A DNA stretch of 33,209 bases from Bhargavaea ginsengi. Lineage in GTDB: Bacteria > Bacillota > Bacilli > Bacillales_A > Planococcaceae. The notes beneath the pieces are model-generated. The model did no database searches. It was given only the letters and a program-made list of their open reading frames with translations, and was not told where the DNA came from. Below are positions 26,017 to 33,209 of this stretch, piece after piece. Made by a program: the position numbers and the translations under genes. The stretch is taken from NCBI RefSeq assembly GCF_900109165.1, contig NZ_FNZF01000010.1, positions 1 to 33,209 on the forward strand. Reading direction: 5' to 3'. Numbering within the stretch: the first letter of the stretch is position 1; the number at the start of each line of letters is the position of its first letter.

Positions 26017-26800
26017 CTTGCTGTTCCCGAAGGATGCGTTCGCGTTCCGCTTCCCGTTCTTCTTCCAGGCGCTTTTCCTCGCCTTTCAGATACTTCCGAT
26101 AGCCCACTCGCGAGATGCCGACGCTGACTTCATACAGGACGATGAGCGGCAACGTTGTGAAGAGGTGCGAGAACAGGTCGGGCGGTGTGATAAATGCTGC
26201 AATCACAAACAGCACGAAATAACTGTACTTCCGGAACTTCACGAGTGTCGCCGGATTCAGAATGCCGAGACGTGATAAAAACAGCAGCACGACCGGCAAC
26301 TGGAAGATGATCCCGAACGGCACTGTGATCTGGAACAGGAAGTTGAAGTATTCGTTGATCCCGATCGTCTGCTGGATGTCCAATGTATCCGACAGACTTG
26401 TCATAAATGAAATGACATACGGGAAAAGAACGAAATATGAAAAGCTGATTCCGGCCAGGAACAGTACAAAGGCGAACGGGATATAACTGAGTGTCACCCG
26501 CCGCTCCGTCTCCGACAGCCCAGGGGCGATAAATGCCCAAAGCTGGTAAAGGATGACGGGCGAGATCAGTACCACTCCGACGAACACGATGACTTTCAGA
26601 TAAATGATCATCGGGTCGGCCACGTTAAAGGCGTTCAGTGTGAACTGTTCGGCCTCATCGCTGTTCTGCAGAAACTGGATGACCGGAGGGGCCAGGAAGA
26701 ATCCTGCCGCTACGGCAAAAATGAAGAAAACGACGATGATCATCAGCCGTTTTCTCAATTCTTCTATATGCTCAATAATCGAAAGTTGCTTATCATTCAT
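25997..26800 (-). CDS. tatC: Twin-arginine translocase subunit TatC
   Basis: The receptor/core subunit of the Tat export pathway, six membrane helices, 267 residues. It shows the conserved N-terminal cytoplasmic IIEHIEELRKRL, the first-loop signal-binding region, FAPGLSETERR-like (AFIAPGLSETERR), and FVIAAFITPPD. The C-terminus is longer than usual: a charged Glu/Arg-rich coiled tail (GEEKRLEEEREAERERIL). AGGA lies about 10 bases before the ATG. It follows tatA after 26 bases. The locus matches tatAy-tatCy of B. subtilis. Confidence 0.95.
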   Translation of the reverse strand: MNDKQLSIIEHIEELRKRLMIIVVFFIFAVAAGFFLAPPVIQFLQNSDEAEQFTLNAFNVADPMIIYLKVIVFVGVVLISPVILYQLWAFIAPGLSETERRVTLSYIPFAFVLFLAGISFSYFVLFPYVISFMTSLSDTLDIQQTIGINEYFNFLFQITVPFGIIFQLPVVLLFLSRLGILNPATLVKFRKYSYFVLFVIAAFITPPDLFSHLFTTLPLIVLYEVSVGISRVGYRKYLKGEEKRLEEEREAERERILREQQERLNAD

Positions 26801-26826
26801 AACGATAACGTCCTAACGGGGCGCCA

Positions 26827-27033
26827 TCACTTGGCGTCTTTCTGTTCGACAGCGTCTTTCTGCTCGGCAGCTTTTTTCGTGCTGTCGTCGTCGTCCACAA
26901 GGCCTTTTGTCGCGTTCTTGAATTCGCGCAGCGATGAACCGACTGCTTTGCCGAATTCAGGAAGCTTCTTTGGCCCGAAGATGATGAGTGCGACGATGGC
27001 GATGATGATCAGACTCATTGGACCTGGTGACAT
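26827..27033 (-). CDS. tatA: Twin-arginine translocase subunit TatA
   Basis: The pore-forming Tat subunit, 68 residues. A single N-terminal membrane helix ([22 protein letters not shown]) with the FGPKKLPE hinge leads into an amphipathic helix ([16 protein letters not shown]) and an acidic, charged tail. GGGAGGTG precedes the ATG by about 5 bases. It is transcribed with rex upstream and tatC downstream. Confidence 0.95.
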   Translation of the reverse strand: MSPGPMSLIIIAIVALIIFGPKKLPEFGKAVGSSLREFKNATKGLVDDDDSTKKAAEQKDAVEQKDAK

Positions 27034-27091
27034 GACGGCACCTCCCTTGTTAATACATTAATTCTACACCAAAAAATGAGGAAACTCCATT

Positions 27092-27751
27092 TTATCGGCG
27101 GGGTGTTTGTGAATTCTTTTCGTCATTGCGAATGGCATAGATCAGCGCCTGCATCTCAACAGACAGGTCAATCGAATGTACGCGTACACCTTCCGGCACG
27201 TTCAGCCGGACCGGTGCGAAGTTCAGGATGCCCTTGACGCCAAGAGCCGCCAAGCGGTCGGCCATGTCCTGTGCCGCGCGTGCAGGAACTGTGAGGACGG
27301 CCATCTGCACACCGAAATCCGGAAGCTTTTCTTCCAGCCGCTCCGGCGGGAAGATCGGAATTCCGTTCGACATCGTGCCTTCTTCGTTCGCATTGGTATC
27401 GAATGCGACAACGATGCGGGTATTGTGGTTTTTCTCGAAATTATATTTTAGAAACGCGTTGCCAAGACTCCCAACGCCGACAAGGGCGAGATTGACCGCT
27501 TCGTCCTGGTCGAGGGTCTTACGAAAGAATTCAAGCAGCCGGCGTACATCATAGCCATAGCCTTTCTTTCCGAGCGCGCCGAAATAGGAGAAGTCCCTCC
27601 GGATCGTCGCGGAGTCGATTTTCATCGTCTCGCTCAGCTCCTGGGAAGAGACCCGCTCCTTTCCCTCATTGGCAAGCTTCTGGATAAAGCGATAATAAAG
27701 CGGGAGACGCTTTGACGTCGCCTGCGGGACACGTTGTGTTTCTTCTTTCAT
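27092..27751 (-). CDS. rex: Redox-sensing transcriptional repressor Rex
   Basis: NADH/NAD+ sensing repressor of fermentation and anaerobic respiration genes. The 219-residue protein has an N-terminal winged helix ([44 protein letters not shown]) and a C-terminal Rossmann domain with [13 protein letters not shown]. The ATG at 27751 has GGAGG 5 bases upstream; the frame reaches back to 27883, but that segment has no site and overlaps the divergent ABC gene. It heads the rex-tatA-tatC transcript. No Rex box is obvious in this window. Confidence 0.97.
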   Translation of the reverse strand: MKEETQRVPQATSKRLPLYYRFIQKLANEGKERVSSQELSETMKIDSATIRRDFSYFGALGKKGYGYDVRRLLEFFRKTLDQDEAVNLALVGVGSLGNAFLKYNFEKNHNTRIVVAFDTNANEEGTMSNGIPIFPPERLEEKLPDFGVQMAVLTVPARAAQDMADRLAALGVKGILNFAPVRLNVPEGVRVHSIDLSVEMQALIYAIRNDEKNSQTPRR

Positions 27752-27881
27752 AATAGCCTCCATCAAAACCGTCCGTGCGTGAGCCGTTATCATCTTACAT
27801 GAGCCCGCCATTCCTGTAAAGTCGCGCCGTTGCGCCGCCCCGCCTTTACCATTAAACTGTAGAAGAATAGGGGTGGGAATC

Positions 27882-29816
27882 ATGATCGTCCTTCAAGTGA
27901 ACAACGTGACGAAATCATTTGCCGGGGAGGAAATCCTCTCAGGCGTCAAACTGGAAGTGCAGCATCGTGACCGGGTGGCCCTCGTCGGCCGCAACGGCGC
28001 CGGAAAATCGACGCTCCTCAAGATTATCACCGGCGAGATGGGCCGGGATGAAGGTGACATCATCGTCCCTAAAGACGTGCGGATCGGCTATCTTGACCAA
28101 CATACGGGCCTTGATACAGACCGTACGATCTGGGAAGAGATGATGACCGTCTTCGAACCGCTGTTCGCGATGGAGAAGGAACTCCGTCAGCTGGAACAGC
28201 GCATGGCCGACCCATCCGTATACGGCAATGAGGCTGAATACAAGAAAGTGATGGACGCCTACGACTCGCTCCAGCACCGTTTTGCCGAGGCCGGCGGTTA
28301 CCAGTATGAATCCGAAACCCGCTCCGTCCTTCACGGCATGCGGTTTTATCCGGAAGACTACGGCAAGCCGGTACGCGTCCTGTCCGGGGGCCAGCGTACG
28401 CGCCTGGCGCTCGCTCGGCTCCTGCTGTCCAAACCGGGCCTCCTGATCCTGGATGAGCCGACAAACCATCTGGACATCGAGACACTCAGCTGGCTGGAGA
28501 AGTATCTGCAGGGCTACGAGGGGGCCATCCTGATCGTCTCCCATGACCGCTACTTCCTCGACCAGGTCGTGACAATCGTCTATGAAGTCTCACGCCGGAA
28601 AGTGACAAAGTACACCGGAAACTACAGCGCCTATCTCGACCAGAAGGCGAAAAACTATGAGCGGGACCGGAAAATGTACGAAAAGCAAATGGACGAAAAG
28701 GCAAAACTCGAAGTGTTCATCCAGAAAAACATCGCCCGGGCTTCGACGACGAAGATGGCTCAAAGCCGCAGGAAAGTGCTTGAGAAAACAGACTGGATGG
28801 AAGCGCCTGACGGTAACGAAAAATCAGCCGCGTTCACGTTCGGCATCGGCAGGAAAAGCGGCAACGATGTCATGGCGGTGCGTGACCTCGGAATCGGCTA
28901 TGGCGCCGCCCCCGTATCCAGCGGGCTGGATTTCCGTGTATACCGCGAAGACCGGATTGCTTTCATCGGCCCGAACGGTGTCGGCAAGTCGACACTCCTG
29001 AAGACGCTGACCGGCCGTCTGCCGAAAGCGGAGGGCTCGATCAATCTCGGAACCAATGTCGAATTCGGCTTCTACGATCAGGAACAGGCCGAACTCACCG
29101 GGAACGGTACCGTCCTTGAAGAAATCTGGAACGAATGGCCGACGATGAACGAAAAGGATATCCGTACGCTGCTGGGACGGTTCCTCTTTACAGGAGACGA
29201 CGTGACAAAACCTGTCAGCACGCTTTCCGGAGGAGAAAAAGCGCGTCTGGCACTGGCCAAGCTGGTCCTTGAAAAGTCGAACACGCTCGTCCTCGATGAA
29301 CCGACGAACCACCTGGACCTGGATAGCAAAGAAGTGCTTGAAAATGCCCTTCTCGATTTTCCCGGCACGCTCCTCTTCGTCTCCCACGACCGGTATTTCA
29401 TCAACCGCATCGCGACAAAAGTGATCGAGCTTTCCCCGGACGGGGCCGAAGAATTTCTCGGCGACTATGACTACTATGTCGAGAAAAAGCGGGAACAGGA
29501 AGAGATCATGGCGGAGCTGGCGGCAGAACAGCAGGCAGGCCGCCCTGCCGCGCCTAAAACAGCCAATGCACCGCTCGACAAGGAGACCCAGCGCGAAGAG
29601 CGGCGCATTCGCCGCGCACTTGCTGAAGCAGAAGAAGAGATGGCTGTGCTCGAGACTGACCTCCGTCGCCTCGAAGAAGAACTGAACCTCCCGGAACACG
29701 CAGACGACCATGTAAAGCTCCAGGAAATCCAGGAGCAGCATGATGAAACATCCGCCCGGCATGAAGCGTGCATGGAACGATGGATGGAACTGCAGACAGA
29801 ACTTGAGAAAGCATGA
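27882..29816 (+). CDS. ydiF: ABC-F family ATPase (YdiF-like)
   Basis: A soluble translation factor with two ABC domains and no membrane region, 644 residues. Walker [10 protein letters not shown] (near residue 38) and GPNGVGKST (near 365), signatures LSGGQRTR and LSGGEKAR, and Walker [13 protein letters not shown] and [12 protein letters not shown] are intact. The linker between domains is basic and helical, and the last ~85 residues form a coiled coil. ABC-F proteins act on the ribosome; this one is not recognisably a resistance type. The ATG at 27882 is preferred with AGGGG 8 bases upstream; GTG at 27873 would sit inside that site. The position matches ydiF. Confidence 0.93.
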   Translation: MIVLQVNNVTKSFAGEEILSGVKLEVQHRDRVALVGRNGAGKSTLLKIITGEMGRDEGDIIVPKDVRIGYLDQHTGLDTDRTIWEEMMTVFEPLFAMEKELRQLEQRMADPSVYGNEAEYKKVMDAYDSLQHRFAEAGGYQYESETRSVLHGMRFYPEDYGKPVRVLSGGQRTRLALARLLLSKPGLLILDEPTNHLDIETLSWLEKYLQGYEGAILIVSHDRYFLDQVVTIVYEVSRRKVTKYTGNYSAYLDQKAKNYERDRKMYEKQMDEKAKLEVFIQKNIARASTTKMAQSRRKVLEKTDWMEAPDGNEKSAAFTFGIGRKSGNDVMAVRDLGIGYGAAPVSSGLDFRVYREDRIAFIGPNGVGKSTLLKTLTGRLPKAEGSINLGTNVEFGFYDQEQAELTGNGTVLEEIWNEWPTMNEKDIRTLLGRFLFTGDDVTKPVSTLSGGEKARLALAKLVLEKSNTLVLDEPTNHLDLDSKEVLENALLDFPGTLLFVSHDRYFINRIATKVIELSPDGAEEFLGDYDYYVEKKREQEEIMAELAAEQQAGRPAAPKTANAPLDKETQREERRIRRALAEAEEEMAVLETDLRRLEEELNLPEHADDHVKLQEIQEQHDETSARHEACMERWMELQTELEKA

Positions 29817-29836
29817 AGTTGAAAAAGATGACAGGT

Positions 29837-29872
29837 ACTGCCGCTGAATGATCAGCGGCAGTTTATTATTTT
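29837..29872 (+). terminator. Terminator of ydiF
   Basis: ACTGCCGCTGA (29837-29847) and TCAGCGGCAGT (29852-29862) are perfect arms with a four-base loop, followed by TTATTATTTT. Confidence 0.88.
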
Positions 29873-29890
29873 CAACAAACTGCTCCTTAT

Positions 29891-30060
29891 TTCCACAGAT
29901 TTATTCACAGCAGGAATCCCCGTATTCCGGGATATTCACAGAGTTATCCACTTTGTCCACAGTCAAAACCAAAGTTTTACACACTGTCTCCTGAAAACAA
30001 GGGGATAAGTCCTTGAGAAATCAACCACTTATCAACACGTTATCAACAAATGTGCATAAG
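29891..30060. promoter_or_regulatory. DnaA-box cluster in ydiF-tsaD gap
   Basis: In 170 bases there are two exact TTATNCACA matches: TTATTCACA (29901-29909) and TGTGCATAA (30051-30059, reverse strand). At least six single-mismatch copies also occur: ATATTCACA (29932), TTATCCACT (29944), TTGTCCACA (29953), TTTTACACA (29975), TTATCAACA (30029) and TTATCAACA (30040). No gene lies here. From memory, the equivalent gcp-ydiF interval of B. subtilis is a known DnaA-binding site. It probably titrates DnaA or moderates initiation; it is not oriC, because no dnaA or dnaN is present. Confidence 0.75.
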
Positions 30061-30101
30061 TACAGATGTTCCCTCTTGACAGAACGAGTCGGACCTTGGC
30101 G

Positions 30102-30138
30102 AAAAAAGAAGAATCCGGTCGGCCGGATTCTTCTTTTT
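30102..30138. terminator. Bidirectional terminator, tsaD 3' side
   Basis: AAGAAGAATCCGG and CCGGATTCTTCTT form a 13-bp stem with a four-base loop, with A/T tracts on both sides. It ends the minus-strand tsa operon. Confidence 0.9.
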
Positions 30139-31173
30139 CTATATGCTTTTTTTCGCCCACGATTGCAATTCCATACCTGGACGTCCGTTCAGCGCCATGT
30201 CGCTGCGGACACCGGCCTTGAACATGGAGGTGCCGGCCGCTGCGATCATTGCGGCATTGTCGGTGCACAGATTAAGCGGAGGCACTGAAAATCGGATGCC
30301 TTCCCTTTCCATTGCTTTGCCGAGTGCAGCGCGTAAGCCCTTGTTTGCCGAGACCCCGCCCGCTGCGATCACCTGTCGGACGCCCTTTTCTTTTGCCGCC
30401 CGGACCGTCTTTTCAACGACTACATCGATGACACTTTCCTGGAATCCGGCGGCCACACTGGCCGTGTCGATCTCCTGTCCCTTTTGCCGGACATTGTGGA
30501 CATGGTTGATAACCGCGGATTTCAGTCCGCTGAAGCTGAAGTCGAACGACCCTTCTTCAAGGCGTGCCCGCGGAAACTCGACCGCGCCCTCCGACTCATG
30601 GGCAAGGCGGTCGATATGGGGGCCTCCGGGGTACGGCAGGCCCAGCACGCGTGCCACTTTGTCGTATGCCTCACCCGCAGCATCATCCCTCGTTTCACCG
30701 ATCAGTTCGAAGGAACCGTCCTGCTCCATGTAGACAAGCTCGGTATGGCCTCCGGAAATGATGAGCGCGACGAGAGGGAACTCCATCCCGCTGTCCAGCC
30801 GGTTGGCATAGACATGCCCGGCGATATGATGGACACCGATGATCGGCAACCCGTTTGCAAAAGCAAAAGCTTTGGCTGCGTTGACACCGATCAGCAGCGC
30901 TCCTACAAGACCGGGACCTTCCGTCACGGCCACTGCATCCAGAGCATCCGGGCTGAGGCCTGCCTGTTCCAGCGCTTCCTCGATGACGAGCGTGATCTGC
31001 TCGACATGCAGCCGGGAAGCCACTTCCGGCACCACGCCTCCGAACTTCTTCTGATTATCGATTTGTGAGGCGACGACATTGGACAGGATCTCGCAGCCGT
31101 TTTTCACGACCGATGCCGCTGTTTCGTCGCAACTCGTCTCGATGCCAAGAATATGGATGTCATTCATCTTCAT
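30139..31173 (-). CDS. tsaD: tRNA N6-adenosine threonylcarbamoyltransferase TsaD
   Basis: Transfers threonylcarbamoyl to A37 of ANN-decoding tRNAs (t6A), with TsaB and TsaE. The 344-residue protein starts with [16 protein letters not shown], has the metal-binding [10 protein letters not shown], and ends with [10 protein letters not shown] and [16 protein letters not shown] precedes tandem ATGs at 31173 and 31167. It overlaps the rimI 3' end by 14 bases, so translation is coupled. It is the last gene of tsaE-tsaB-rimI-tsaD. Confidence 0.97.
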   Translation of the reverse strand: MKMNDIHILGIETSCDETAASVVKNGCEILSNVVASQIDNQKKFGGVVPEVASRLHVEQITLVIEEALEQAGLSPDALDAVAVTEGPGLVGALLIGVNAAKAFAFANGLPIIGVHHIAGHVYANRLDSGMEFPLVALIISGGHTELVYMEQDGSFELIGETRDDAAGEAYDKVARVLGLPYPGGPHIDRLAHESEGAVEFPRARLEEGSFDFSFSGLKSAVINHVHNVRQKGQEIDTASVAAGFQESVIDVVVEKTVRAAKEKGVRQVIAAGGVSANKGLRAALGKAMEREGIRFSVPPLNLCTDNAAMIAAAGTSMFKAGVRSDMALNGRPGMELQSWAKKSI

Positions 31174-31633
31174 TCAGCTCCGTCCACATGACAAGGGCAT
31201 CTTCGCCGTTGTCGGTATAGTAACCGCGGCGGATGCCGCCTTCTTTAAATCCCAGCTTGCGGTAAAGCCCAAGAGCAGGTTCATTCGAGAGCCTTGCCTC
31301 AAGCGTCATCGTGCGTGCGCCTTTTCTTGCGGTGCGCTGCATCATCTGGCGCATGAGTGCCTCGCCGATTCCATGGCCCCGGTAAGCCGACAGCACCGCA
31401 ACGTTCGTAATATGGCACTCGTCCAGAACGAGCCATGCACCGCAGTACCCGATGATCTTCTCCGGGTCCTCTGCCACCAGATAGTAGGCATATTCATTCG
31501 CGAGCATCTCCTGCTCAAGCGCGCCCATCGTCCACGGGGAAGTGAATGCATCCGTCTCCACCCGGTGAACTGCAGGCACATCACCAATGTTCATGGTGCG
31601 GAAGGTAATTGAGGGGGTCGCTTCTTTATTCAT
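31160..31633 (-). CDS. rimI: Ribosomal-protein-alanine N-acetyltransferase RimI
   Basis: GNAT-fold acetyltransferase, 157 residues, predicted to acetylate the N-terminus of ribosomal protein S18. The acetyl-CoA loop reads [16 protein letters not shown], and [19 protein letters not shown] is the typical motif B. The ATG at 31633 forms a TAATG overlap with the tsaB stop, so translation is coupled. The frame extends upstream to 31666 but that part lies within tsaB. This gene sits between tsaB and tsaD as in B. subtilis. Confidence 0.93.
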   Translation of the reverse strand: MNKEATPSITFRTMNIGDVPAVHRVETDAFTSPWTMGALEQEMLANEYAYYLVAEDPEKIIGYCGAWLVLDECHITNVAVLSAYRGHGIGEALMRQMMQRTARKGARTMTLEARLSNEPALGLYRKLGFKEGGIRRGYYTDNGEDALVMWTELNEDE

Positions 31634-32337
31634 TACTCCGCTTCCTTCCCGTTCGCCTTTTGCCAATTGGCTTCCGCTTCGGTGATCCTGCGGTATTCAG
31701 GTACGAATGAGTGGACAGCCGAAGTTTCCGCCTGCATCGCTTCAGTGATGAGGAGAGACGCCCTCGGCAGATCCTGGGTGAAGTGTGCGCGCCGGCCAAG
31801 TTCTCCGAGCATCTCTTTTAGAAGTTCTTCATGCTTCCGGGCGCCTTCACCGACGAAAACAACGGGATTGCGTTGTTTCTTTAGTTGCATCAGAAGATCG
31901 GAAAGTGCCATATGACGGTCTTCCATAAGGCATTCCAGCTTTCCATCCTCTCCCCTCCGGTAAAGTCCTGCATAAACATTGCCCCTTCTTGCATCGATCA
32001 GCGGGCAGATGGTGACTCCGTAAGTGAAGATGTTCGAGGCGAGCACCCGAAGGCTGGATACGCCTGTCAGCGGCTTGTCCAGCGTCCACGCGAGCGTTTT
32101 GGCAATCGTCACACCGATACGGACGCCAGTGTAAGAACCCGGTCCTTCCGAAACGGCAATCGCGTCAAGCTCGGCCGGACGGATGCCGGCTCTTTTGAAC
32201 AGCTCCTCAACTGCCGGCATGGCACCAGCAGAGTGGTTCAGCCCCATCGCGGAATTTAGTTCAACAAGCAGCTCCCCGTCTTTTACCAGTGCTGCCGACA
32301 GCGGCGCATTCGCCGTGTCCAGTCCGAGCCAGATCAT
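31633..32337 (-). CDS. tsaB: tRNA t6A biosynthesis protein TsaB
   Basis: Non-catalytic partner of TsaD, 234 residues, of the same actin-like fold. It has WLGLDTANAPLSAAL and the conserved VSEGPGSYTGVRIGVTIAKTLAW. The C-terminus ends in an acidic helix. The ATG overlaps the tsaE stop by four bases (ATGA), and its own stop overlaps the rimI start, showing strict translational coupling. Confidence 0.95.
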   Translation of the reverse strand: MIWLGLDTANAPLSAALVKDGELLVELNSAMGLNHSAGAMPAVEELFKRAGIRPAELDAIAVSEGPGSYTGVRIGVTIAKTLAWTLDKPLTGVSSLRVLASNIFTYGVTICPLIDARRGNVYAGLYRRGEDGKLECLMEDRHMALSDLLMQLKKQRNPVVFVGEGARKHEELLKEMLGELGRRAHFTQDLPRASLLITEAMQAETSAVHSFVPEYRRITEAEANWQKANGKEAE

Positions 32338-32786
32338 CGCATTAACTCCTTCGTCATCGATTCGTATCGGCTTCCGGCAGGTTTCAGCGTGAAACGGCGG
32401 CCGTCACCGCCAAGACGGCGGATCTCGATGTCCAGCCGCTCTTTTGGCAATTCTTCTTCTATATATTGTGCCCATTCCACGACGCTCACGGCGTCTCCAT
32501 AAAACAGCTCTTCCCAGCCGAGATCCTCTTCGCTGTCTGCAAGCCGGTACACATCGAGGTGGTTAAGCGGCAGGCGGCCTTCATATTGTTTCAGGATCGT
32601 GAATGTCGGACTGCTGACAGTACGCCGGACGCCAAGCGCCTTTGCAAGCGCCTGGGTGAATGTCGTCTTTCCTGCTCCGAGGTCGCCCTCCAGCGTAATC
32701 ACCTCTCCGCCTTCAAGCAAAGAAGCAAGTTTCTCAGCCAGCCGTGCGGTCTCTTCCGGTGACTGGACATCGATTGTTTCATTCAT
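32334..32786 (-). CDS. tsaE: tRNA t6A biosynthesis ATPase TsaE
   Basis: P-loop ATPase of 150 residues that stimulates the TsaB-TsaD complex. Walker A is GDLGAGKTTF (near residue 34), and SSPTFTILKQY and LNHLDVYRL are family marks. GGAG precedes the ATG by 9 bases. It heads the operon. In B. subtilis thiL precedes it; here repeats and an rRNA operon do, so thiL is absent at this position. Confidence 0.95.
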   Translation of the reverse strand: MNETIDVQSPEETARLAEKLASLLEGGEVITLEGDLGAGKTTFTQALAKALGVRRTVSSPTFTILKQYEGRLPLNHLDVYRLADSEEDLGWEELFYGDAVSVVEWAQYIEEELPKERLDIEIRRLGGDGRRFTLKPAGSRYESMTKELMR

Positions 32787-32895
32787 GCTTTGTCACTCCA
32801 TCTTCTATAGCCTTTGCTTTCCCAAGTTTAAAGGATAAAGCCGGCAAATTGTAGTGTTTTGCAAAGCCAGGACAGCAAGGGAAGGAATTCATTAC

Positions 32896-33072
32896 ATGAA
32901 GGACGGAGACAGGCACGTGCTTTTCATGAAAGTGACGATCCGTCGGTTGAAAGTGACGAATCGAATCCTGAACGTGATGTACCGTCCATTGAAAGTGACG
33001 AACCCGCTGAAACTCCCACCAGTCACCAGTTCCATGAAATGCCGCCTGGGATCACTCTTAAATGACAATTAA
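32896..33072 (+). CDS. Possible short repeat peptide over tract B (doubtful)
   Basis: The frame is open for 58 codons from an ATG at 32896 that has GGAAGGA 9 bases upstream. It reads MKDGDRHVLFMKVTIRRLKV and continues with LKVTNRI-, LNVMYRP- and LKVTNPL-type heptads, produced by the 21-nt repeats. Its stop lies in the T-run side of the rrn terminator. I have no evidence it is translated; the repeats alone keep the frame open. Confidence 0.2.
   Translation: MKDGDRHVLFMKVTIRRLKVTNRILNVMYRPLKVTNPLKLPPVTSSMKCRLGSLLNDN
32927..33015. repeat. Imperfect 21-nt tandem repeat tract B
   Basis: Units beginning TGAAAGTGACGA start at 32927, 32948, 32969 and 32990, exactly 21 bases apart, with a weaker partial unit near 33008. 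It lies between the tsaE start and the rrn terminator. The sequence differs from tract A (GTACAGGCAAC-like) but the period, number of units and intergenic setting are the same. Confidence 0.75.
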
Positions 33073-33097
33073 AAAAACCGTCTCCATAAGGAGACGG
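33071..33097 (-). terminator. rRNA operon terminator
   Basis: CCGTCTCC (33078-33085) and GGAGACGG (33090-33097) flank a four-base loop, and TTTTTTT follows on the minus strand. It is seven bases past the 5S gene end. Confidence 0.92.
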
Positions 33098-33103
33098 CCT
33101 TGT

Positions 33104-33209
<106 letters not shown>

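Noticed and set aside
28824-29762. A 312-codon open frame on the minus strand opposite ydiF.
   Set aside because: It mirrors the ABC-F coding sequence and contains no recognisable domain; ydiF has every ABC motif.
29891-30060. Chromosomal replication origin (oriC).
   Set aside because: DnaA boxes are clustered, but dnaA, dnaN, rpmH or gyrB are not adjacent and no AT-rich unwinding element is evident.

Overview
The window looks like chromosomal DNA from a mesophilic Gram-positive bacterium of the order Bacillales, most likely Planococcaceae-like and of moderate to high GC. This is an inference from strong AGGAGG-type ribosome binding sites with many GTG/TTG starts, a perfect CIRCE element before groES-groEL, PerR- and Fur-type boxes, and a block with the same gene order as the B. 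subtilis ydi region (tsaE-tsaB-rimI-tsaD / ydiF / rex-tatA-tatC / CPBP protease / groES-groEL). I cannot name the species from the sequence alone.

Layout. 1-413: the end of an IS3-family element with a partial orfA on the minus strand. 441-2894: a large DUF2339 membrane protein. 3040-3150: a 21-nt-period repeat tract. 3196-5327: ahpC-ahpF with a promoter and PerR-like operator. 5454-5910: a long AT-rich leader in front of a lipoprotein copper nitrite reductase (nirK). 7027-9807: a cupin protein, a LysE-type exporter and two convergent short-chain dehydrogenases. 10013-11486: a four-helix haem-copper-oxidase-like mini-protein and a YkvI-type transporter. 11768-13769: an HpaB-type flavin monooxygenase followed by an unrecognised protein. 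13889-14605: a flavoprotein reductase under a Fur-box promoter. 14629-16039: msrA and a SurA-N lipoprotein. 16111-17272: a class-V aminotransferase gene broken by one extra base in a run of eight G. 17485-22715: a catabolic operon (SDR, ALDH, BASS transporter, tartrate/D-malate-type dehydrogenase) divergent from a GntR/FadR regulator, with a perfect 7-1-7 palindrome between them. 22785-33209: the housekeeping ydi-like block, ending in a second 21-nt repeat tract, an rrn terminator and a 5S rRNA gene that runs off the window.

How it fits together. AhpC/AhpF, MsrA and the SurA-N lipoprotein suggest envelope and oxidative stress defence. NirK and the mini haem-copper protein suggest nitrogen-oxide respiration. 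The GntR cluster is a self-contained route for taking up and oxidising an unknown hydroxy or alcohol carbon source. TsaE/B/D make the tRNA t6A modification.

The items most worth a second look are the DnaA-box cluster between ydiF and tsaD, the G8 frameshift, the paired 21-nt repeat tracts, the 182-bp MITE-like hairpin before tatC, the mini haem-copper protein with its 17-bp palindrome, and the GntR-controlled catabolic operon.
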